Positions 33,001 to 42,000 of a stretch of 64,000 bases of DNA are shown piece after piece; position 1 is the first letter of the stretch; each line of letters begins with the position of its first letter. Below the pieces are notes generated by a model. It did no database searches, was not told where the DNA came from, and saw only the letters and a program-made list of their open reading frames with translations. Position numbers and translations under genes: made by a program. The DNA is taken from the NCBI GenBank assembly GCA_013400115.1, contig VXBP01008597.1, positions 248,001 to 312,000 of the forward strand, written 5' to 3'. The stretch is from Rhinopomastus cyanomelas. Taxonomy: Eukaryota > Chordata > Aves > Bucerotiformes > Rhinopomastidae.

Positions 33001-36000
33001 TCTCTCACTTGATCAGATTGTCCAGAGCCCCATCAAGCCTGACCTTGAATGTCTCCAGCAATGAGGCCTCAACCACCTCTCTAGGCAACATGTTCCAGTG
33101 ATCCACCACCTTGATATTAAAGAACTTTTTCCTGATGTGTAACTTAAATCTACCCTTTTGCAGCTTAAAACCATTAGCAATCGTCCCGTTGTGAACAGTT
33201 CTTCCCTAGACTTTTTATAGGCCCCTTTCAGGTATTGGAAGGTCGCTGTAAGTTCCCCCTGGAGCCTTCTCCAGGCTGAACAAATCCAATTCTCTCAGCC
33301 TGGTCTCATAAGAGAGGTGCTCCAGCCCTCTCATTGTTTTCGTGGCCCTAAAGACCTGAACTCTGCAGTGGAACCATACTTTTAGACAATCACTCCCATT
33401 TTCTTTATTGCTGAGGCCTCAAAGATTCTACATGTCAGCGGGAAACTATGCCATGATGTTGTCTTGCACAAGCCTTCTGCATGGTGATGCTCAACAAGCA
33501 ACCTCAGACTCAGGAGAACCTTGCGATAGTCTGCGACAAGTGGTTTCATGCTAAAGGCGGGTGATCCGAGTACTCCCAGCTTTCCCACTTACATGAATGC
33601 TATGCCCCAGTGCTGCCCAGCCGAGTTCCCAGCTGAGTCAAAGAGAGGTAGGGCAACCAAGGTGATGGTGGGGGCAATGGTCAGGGGGCCGATGAACCTC
33701 ATCAGAAATCCAATCAGGCCAGAAAATCCAACAAAGATTTGAAAGCAGGAAGCTACAATGACAGCTCCTTGTACCTGGAGAAATGGAGGAAGAGAGCAGA
33801 GGTTGAAAGGATCTCCACCTGCTGAGCCTCTTCTTCCCAAGGCAGTGCAAAACTGCTGTGAGAGCCAAGCTCAGCCTCAAGAGACAGACCAGAATAAAGG
33901 CTTTTTGCTCACTAAAGCAAAGCCTACCTGAGCATTATGTACAGTGAAGGACCACCAACTACTAGCACATTAACTCCTCCATTAGTCCTCACCAGGGCTA
34001 ATTTTAGACCTATTCCTCCCTGGCCTCTTGGGCCATCCAAACATGAATCAGCATACTGGCACTCTCTTGTCCTGCTCTTGCCCCCATGCTCTCCACTTGC
34101 CTCCCATTTGGGGCACTGAAGCACACTGGTAGGGCAGGTGAGTCATTACAGCCTCTTTCCATCTGGGGACACATTTATCACCGTGAACTTTGCTGTGTTT
34201 GACAATCGCTGCTAAACAGCCAGCGATTACATCCTGAAATGCTGTCAGCTGCTCACGTCAGCTCCAGGCAGGGGACTCGGGGGTGAGGCTGCTCTCTGCC
34301 TTCACAGATTTGGCGATAAACATGGGCTGAGTCCTCTGTGGTGCTCAGCACCTTCCCTCCCCTGGTTCCAAAATGAGGACAAAGACGGGCTGGGGAGAAG
34401 TCCCCTGCCTGAAAGTGGCAGATGTACATTCATGAGTAGGGGAAGCAGCCTGTGCTGCACAGCAAATCCTTCATGAGGATCCTCACAACACTTCCTGAGC
34501 GCTTTGCAGAGCATCCCAATGTGTGGAGTGACAGATTCAGTCACTTACTCTGGTAAGGCCATAGATGTAGGACAAGGCAGTGAGATCCCTCACCTTCCCT
34601 CTTCTCTTCTAACAACCCAACAAAGCACTTTTTCCTTAATGTTTACAGTGAGTACTGCCCTTGCATTTCTTCTTGCTAGGATTCCTGTGCTTAGACAGAG
34701 TCCCTTCCTTGGAAACATCTTCCCTCCTTCCTCAAGATGACTGCACTTCATGGAGAAGGGATCTGGTTGGGCCAGTGGAGAATGTGCAGACATTATAAGT
34801 CACTCAGGGAGTTCATGTCCCCTGTTGAGCTGCCACAAAGCATCTGCTTTTCTATCAACGGCTAACGAGCTGGGTGAGGGTCAAGGTCCATTGCGGGTGG
34901 TGGGTTCTCTAGCACTTGGTCAGATGCTTTTCTAAAAGCAAAGAGCCTTCATAACGAGCAGGTTCGAGGCAACATACCTCTCGCATCCGCGCCTGCCAGA
35001 CTTCAATGAACTCTGGTGAAGAGGCATTCACCAGGGTGGCATTCTCTGTCCAGGCAGGGCATTTCCACTTTGGGAGAGACAGCATGGCCAGGGTGGGGGT
35101 TAGGAATGCAAAAGTTCCTCCTTGAAGAATAGGCAACCTGGAGGGAGAGCAGCAGATAGAAACGATGAGCAGAAACTCAGCTCTGGGTGAAATAATGTCT
35201 TGAATTGCTCTGCCCATGGCCTCTGGCAGTATCTTTTGAAATGTTCTAGATGGTCTCCGTCACTGACCGCAGGTGGGAACTGGTGCCCACTGGACTCCAG
35301 AGCAATGACCCCAGAGCAGGGCAGAGCTCGGGTTCAAACACCAGCAATGGAGGGCAGCCAGCATTTGTGCTGGAGTCAACTTTGCTGCCCCATGTTAAGG
35401 AAGAACTATTCCTTCTGAGGTGTGGCCAGACCATTGAGCTACACAGAGCAGAACAATAAACAAAGGAAAAAGCAGGCGAAGGGAAGAAGACCAAAGAATA
35501 AAGATGGTTAGACTCTGAAGAAAAACTCAGCATTGACCCAGGCCCAAATGTTGCCCTTATCCAGTAATTTCTTCTGTTCCCTTCAGCTGCCTCAGTTTTC
35601 TTCACAACCTGCTCATGAACACAAGGACAAGCACTAGCTATGCCCCACATCACAACCATCCTCAGACTCAGTGGAGTGGAAAATGTGACTGGGCTTTTAG
35701 TACAGTTCTTGAAAGCTAATGACTGTGCCCAGTTGCCACCGACACTGGAAAGGAGACCTGCAGGGACATTGCTCAGAGCACTGGCTGGGTGAGAACTTAG
35801 CCCCCCACCGTGTGTCTTCTGGCTTAGAGTAACACTCTGGAAATCCCTCAGGCTAGCAAGTTGCTGGCCACTCCAGAGGCTTCATACAGGGTCTTGGACA
35901 GTGGAGCTGGGGCTTCTATGAGCTATAAAACCATGCAGGCAGAAATGGAGACAGAAGAGCCACCGCAGGCATTAAGGTCTCGTTGCACTGCAGGAGTTTT

Positions 36001-39000
36001 GGCTGTTCCTCTACTGTGCTTGAAAAACCCAAAGCTGCCTGAGGGCACAGGCTGGCACAGTGGCTCTGACTAAGCTGAAAGAAACTTCCAAGCTGCCTCG
36101 GCTTTCTCTATTTGGAAACCATCCCTAGGATCAGGCCCTAAAACAACCTCTCCTTGTGCCAGGAGCTCTCATGGCACCTGTTCAGAAAAGCAGCGGGGCA
36201 TCTTGCTGCGCGAGAGCTCTGGCAGAGCACAGGTCTCCCTGGAACCACAGACGTTTCCACCATTCTCTGAACAGCTCTGTAAGCCAGGAGACAGCACAGC
36301 TCTAGCAGCACTGGGTCTCCAGCTCTAAAAAGAAGTATCTATGCTACTGCAATTACGCTGGGTGAACCAAAGCGCTGTCGGTGCTTTGCCAGGAAGTCAT
36401 AGTTGAATGCCAGCCCTCCACGGGGTCACTTATTTGTGGCACTTGGCCAAACACGTTGCAGCCTTCAAAGGATTTTGCTGGGCATGGAAAAAATACCAAA
36501 CAAAAAGGAATGGAGAAGGCTCAGTGCCACCGCTGTTGAATTAACAACAGATTTATAGCCCCCATTGAGTTGTCCCTCAAGGTATTTCACAGCCAGTGCT
36601 GGCATGGGTGCTCTACCAGCAGAGGCAGTGCATATGGAGCGTGCTGAGCGGCTCTTGCCAGGGACAGCTGCAGGTTTAAAGGAGATGTTCTGCTGGACAT
36701 CACTGCTCGACATCCGAGCTTCTGCTATGGGGGTTCATTCTAACAGAAAACAACCTGTGTCTCCCCTCAGGAGCTTCTTGGGTTGTCTGTCCAGTGACCA
36801 CCTGGGACCTGTCGTTGCTTTTTCATGCTGTGTAGCACAACCAAGCTGCAGGTTGCAGTGGGTCAGGCTTTTTCCCTTGGCTACTGCTTCTGAAGCACTG
36901 CTCAGGAACTTGAGCTGAGGGCTCCCAAGGGAAAAATATCCCCTCCAACATGCATTTACCACTTTCCAGGCTATCTTGTTAGTGACTTGTGGTTATCAGC
37001 TACCACGGGGTTTCAGAAAACTGCGAAGGAGAAAAAACTTTGCTTCTGTCACCTCAGGCTTGGTTTGCCTCCAGCCACACTGCAGGCTGAGTCTCACCTT
37101 TCCAGCAGGAACAGCCTCTTGTGTTATAGCTGGGGCAAGCAACGAGACAATTATGTCTTCAGCTCAGCAAAAGCCATTCAAGCTTGTCCTAGAGGAACAA
37201 CTCTTTACAAGTTAATTCCACCTGTTCAGCCATGGGAGAGGTTCCCTGCTACTCTTTCATCCTCAGCTAACAGCTCTCAGATACTCACTGAGGCATTTGT
37301 GGGGTGCCTGGGAAGACTCCAGTCTGAGTCAAACCAGCAGCCACAGCCATGGTCAGGCACTCCAGCATGAATTCAGCCAAACTGAGGAGAAACAGATTCT
37401 CTCTCTTTTTCATAGCCAGGGTAGCCCTCTCCTACACTAACCCTGCAGCAAGGCAGGACAAGAGGAGCCCCCTCTGGGGACAGATTTGTCTATAGAAAGA
37501 AACAGGGAGCGTAAGAACATTTTGTGGAGTTGGCAACTGACCAGTGATATGATGGTAGAACTTTTAACTGATCCTTTCATGATCATCTCCTCACCACAGG
37601 CCATTCAACAGCCCAGCAGCAAAGATGTGCATTGCTTGCATTCAGATTGTGCTGCCATGAATTCTCGAGCACGGGATGCAGTACCACGTAACAGCAGAGG
37701 GTACAGACCTACTCCGTGAGCTCCTCCGAGCAGATGGGCTCTGCTTTCTCCCAGTTATCCCCTGTCCCAGAGTTTCCCACAGGCTTTGTGCTCCCTTGAT
37801 CCTGGGCCCAGATCAGGAGGGTCTTGAATCAGCTGGAGGATCCCTGGAGTAAGGAGCAGGCAGACACTGCTGACTACATGCTTCAAGGCTTCAAGATGCA
37901 TCAAGCACCAGGAGTTGCAAAAGTAAGAACAAGATAGCCCTATAAAGCTGCCACCTACAGCAATCTCAAGATGCTTTGGCATGTGCCCCAACTGCCTAAG
38001 GGTGGCAAACGACCTCCACTCATAGATAAACTCTACAGCAGAGTTGTGTCTGAGCACGTAGTAGTTGCATCTACAGGCTGTTTTGCCACGTGTCCCATTG
38101 CTTGCATTTGGCCTACCTGACTCCAAAGAGGACTTGAAGCAGGGTGCAGATCCCTGAGACAAAGAAGATGGTGCTGATCAGGTGACTCTGGGTGAGGAGG
38201 TCGTGCTGGAGGCAAAGCTCTTTGGAGAGGATCAGCGGGATGGCTACGAGACCTCCCATGGCTGTCAGGAAATGCTAGAAGCCAGAGAAAGACTGGGTGA
38301 GGAAGGAACAGAACTGGCTGTTTACTAGTTACATGCTACTGAGGGAAAAAAATCTAAAAGTAAATCACAGGTTTATGTTTGGGCAATAACAGCATTGGCC
38401 AGTCTTGCCCATTCTTGTCCATTCTCATTAGTGGCAGCATTATTACTCTGTTAGGAGCTGTTCCACAGCACCTACAAGAAATGCAATGCAGCCCCACAAG
38501 TCAGAGGGTGGTGAGACACTGGGACAGGTTGCCCAGGGACGTTGTGGATCATAGAATCAGAGAATCATTAGGGATTGGAAGGGACCTCGAAAGATCATCT
38601 AGTCCAATCCCCCTGCCACAGCAGGATGCCCCCTTGTTGGAAGTGTTCAAGGCCAGGTTGGATGGGGCCTCGAACAACCTGGTCTAATGGGAGTTGTCGC
38701 TGCCCGCAGCAGGAGCATTGGAACTAGACGATCTTTATTGTCCCTTCCAACCCAAACCATTCTGGGATTCTATGATTCTCCCTCTTTCCACACACAAAGA
38801 CATTCTGCAGTGCTCTGGACGTCCCAGTTTGCTGTCAGACACAACGTATTGATCACCAGCACTTGCAGACAAAGTTGCTGGGACCGCTGCTACAGCAAGG
38901 CAGGGACATCCTAAGGTGGTGGGAGAGAGCAGTCAGGCAAAGTGAATTCAAATGTTTCAGTCCATCCTGTCTGCGCAACGAAGGCAGCAACAAGTTGGTG

Positions 39001-42000
39001 AATTTGAGCCACCTGTTCTTTGCCATCAGCAGCTTTTCTCACACGGTGCAACCATGGATCACCATAAACATTGTGTAAATCAGGCAGAACAGTTTCCTGA
39101 AGAGTTGCTACAATGGCCTTCAGCCAACTACTAAATGTGAAAATAAGTTTTTTGCTTCAAATATTGACCTTAACTGTGGTGAGCAATGGGCGAGGACAGG
39201 TCATTTCAGTCCGTATCACTTCCCAGTTCTGACCCCAGAGCCCAGGGCTGTGGTAGTGGAACTGGTGTTGCTCAGGAGCCCACTGTACCCATTAGAGGGG
39301 CTGTTTTATTAAAATTGTGATGCAGGCATTTTCAGAAAACCTGATCTTAATACAATCTACATCTAAGGTGACCACATAAGGAAACAAAGTGCAAACTGCC
39401 CACCAGGCTCCAAGCACAGACCATGGTTACCTTCATCGCTCCAAGGTCTTTCTTCCCTGAGTGAGGCTCTATACCCACCGTTGCAGCGGTGGCACAGGGT
39501 CACGGACACCAGCCAAAAGAGTGTGAGCCCTTCTGCTTACTTATACTGCTGTGGGAAGGCAGATCTTTGTAAGCCCTTAGACAGCTGGCTACTTTTACCC
39601 AAGGTATCAGACTTGTTCTTTTAACTATCTGGCCCCAGCTGGAGGACTCTGAATTTCCATTTCCACTCCAAGAGACAAGGTGAGATGTGTGCACAAGGAT
39701 AAAGTCAGTGCTCAGGAGGTGGTGACCAAGACCTGAGGTCACCAAGATCCAGCTCCACAGCTCTAGCCATGCCCAGTGAAAGCAAAGCCCTCCCAAATTC
39801 ACATTTCACCCTCATTAACTGCTTGAACAGAGATCAGACTTCCACTCGCCCCCAGGCTCCACCCGCACCCCCTTCACACCTGAATGCCCAGCAGGACACA
39901 CAGGTACCAGGGGGGCACATCTGTGACAGTGTAGGCAAGCTTGTTACCACCACTGTCCTGGTCTCTGCCTTCCTTTGGGCCCTGGGTTGCACAGTCCTTT
40001 GAGGAGCAGTAGGGGCTGTCATCTTCACCCTGGCAAACAGAAGACATTCCTTGTTAGCCACAGTCCAGGCCTACAGGTATTCAACAGTCACCTCTCTTGC
40101 AGTGGCTCTCCACGTCTTATGGGAACACCTAACAGAGAGCTTCAACAAGGCCAGGATTTAAAAGTGGGGAGATCAAAATCCTGCTGTGTCAGGGGGATTG
40201 GACTAGATGATCTTTCGAGGTCCCTTCCGATCCCTAATAATTCTATGATTCTGTGAAAAACCTGGACATTTTTTATGTGCATGTGGATGTCTAGACCAGA
40301 ATAAACACCAGAGGATGTCTCGACCCCAAAGGGACATCTGGACAAAGCACATTAGTATCACTAACATCTAGCCTAGGGATGGAGAAACTTCAACCAGAAG
40401 CAAGAAAGAGTATTCAGTGGGTTAATCAAAGATACCTGCACTGTCCACTTGTCAGTACCTCTCCTGGCTGCCTCCTCCAAACTGTGTGATAAAACATCCT
40501 GAAACAGCTTGGCCACCACAAACCAGAAGAGAAGCAGGTTTTATATTGCTTTTTCTTTTTCTTAAACCCTCTCATCGCTATCTCTTTACATTCGCCCTTA
40601 CCAGTGCTCAGTCTCAATAAACACATCTGCACTTCTTATCAGAAAGCCTCTCTCCTACAGAGGACTTGGACAAAACACAACTGCACCAGCTGATGGGGTG
40701 ACCTGGCATCCATTTCAAAGGAACTGCCACAGCACAAAGCCACCAGGAAGGGTGCTGCCCCAGCTCAGCCTCTTCCCACGAGGGGTGCCCCAGGGAGGGG
40801 GACAGCACTGGGGATCAGGAAACAGCCTGAGGACCTGGAGTCTCAGGCACGTGGCAGGGTCTGAAGTAGCTCTCCAGGAAGGCTCAGATCCCCTCCCAGG
40901 CAGCCAGAAGCTCCCCAGGTTGCTGCACACCTTTGCAGAGTTTATTTAGGCAAAGCTGTGTTTTGCCACGGAAAGCAAAACATTGTTTTGCTTCGGTTGC
41001 CCCAGCTTTCAAGCTAAGAAAATGTCCTCCTTCCAACCCGCCCTGACCCCTGGGTACACGAAGGCACAGACACGGCACGGGCAGGCAGATGCCGCGCGTG
41101 TGCACACACTCGCACACACCCCCGTGTGTGGCAGAGGGAAGCTGCCTGGGAAGCCATAACATTTTGAGCCAAATGCAAATGCTGATTAAGATCCCAACCC
41201 ATTTGTGTCATTGACCTTTCTCCTGCCAGTAGGCATTCAGCAGAGAGCTTTTCTGGGCTAGGATGTCCTGCTCTGTCGGGTACGGACAGATATGTGTCAG
41301 AAGAGGAGAAGATGATCAACCAGTTTAGCAGCAGTAAGGTGTTTTCTTTTTTTTTACCCTCCAAATTCTGCTAGAACATGGAGACACCAAAATAGCCAGC
41401 AAGGTGGCTGCAGTGATGCCCATGGCCTGCTTTCCAGTGGAGGCAAACAACTAATGCAGTGGTCAGGGAACAGAGGTGTAAAATTAATGTTATGTTCAGC
41501 TGTGCATTTTGCAAATCATAGAATCATTCCCGTTGGAATAAACCCCTGAAATCATCAAGTCCGGCCAATAGCCCTACTCTGTCAGGTTCTCCACTTGTTC
41601 ACATCCAAATGATCATAGAATCATAGAATCATTAGGGATTGGAAGGGACCTCCAAAGATCATCCAGTCCAATCCCCCTGCCACAGCAGGATCACCCAGAC
41701 CAAGTCATAGAGTCAGTCAGGGTTAGAAGGGACCACAGGATCATCCACTTCCAACTTCCCTGCTGTGGGCAGGGGCACCCCACCCTAGATCAGGCTGGCC
41801 AGAGCCTCATCCAGCCCGGCCTTAAACACCTCCAAGGATGGGGCCTCCACCACCTCTCTGGGCAGCCTGTTCCAGGCTCTCACCACACTCATGGTGAAGA
41901 ACTTCCTCCTCACATCCAGTCTGAATCTTCCCATCTCCAGCTTTGCTCCATTCCCCCTAGTCCTGTCACTACCTGACATCCTAAAAAGTCCCTCTGCAGC

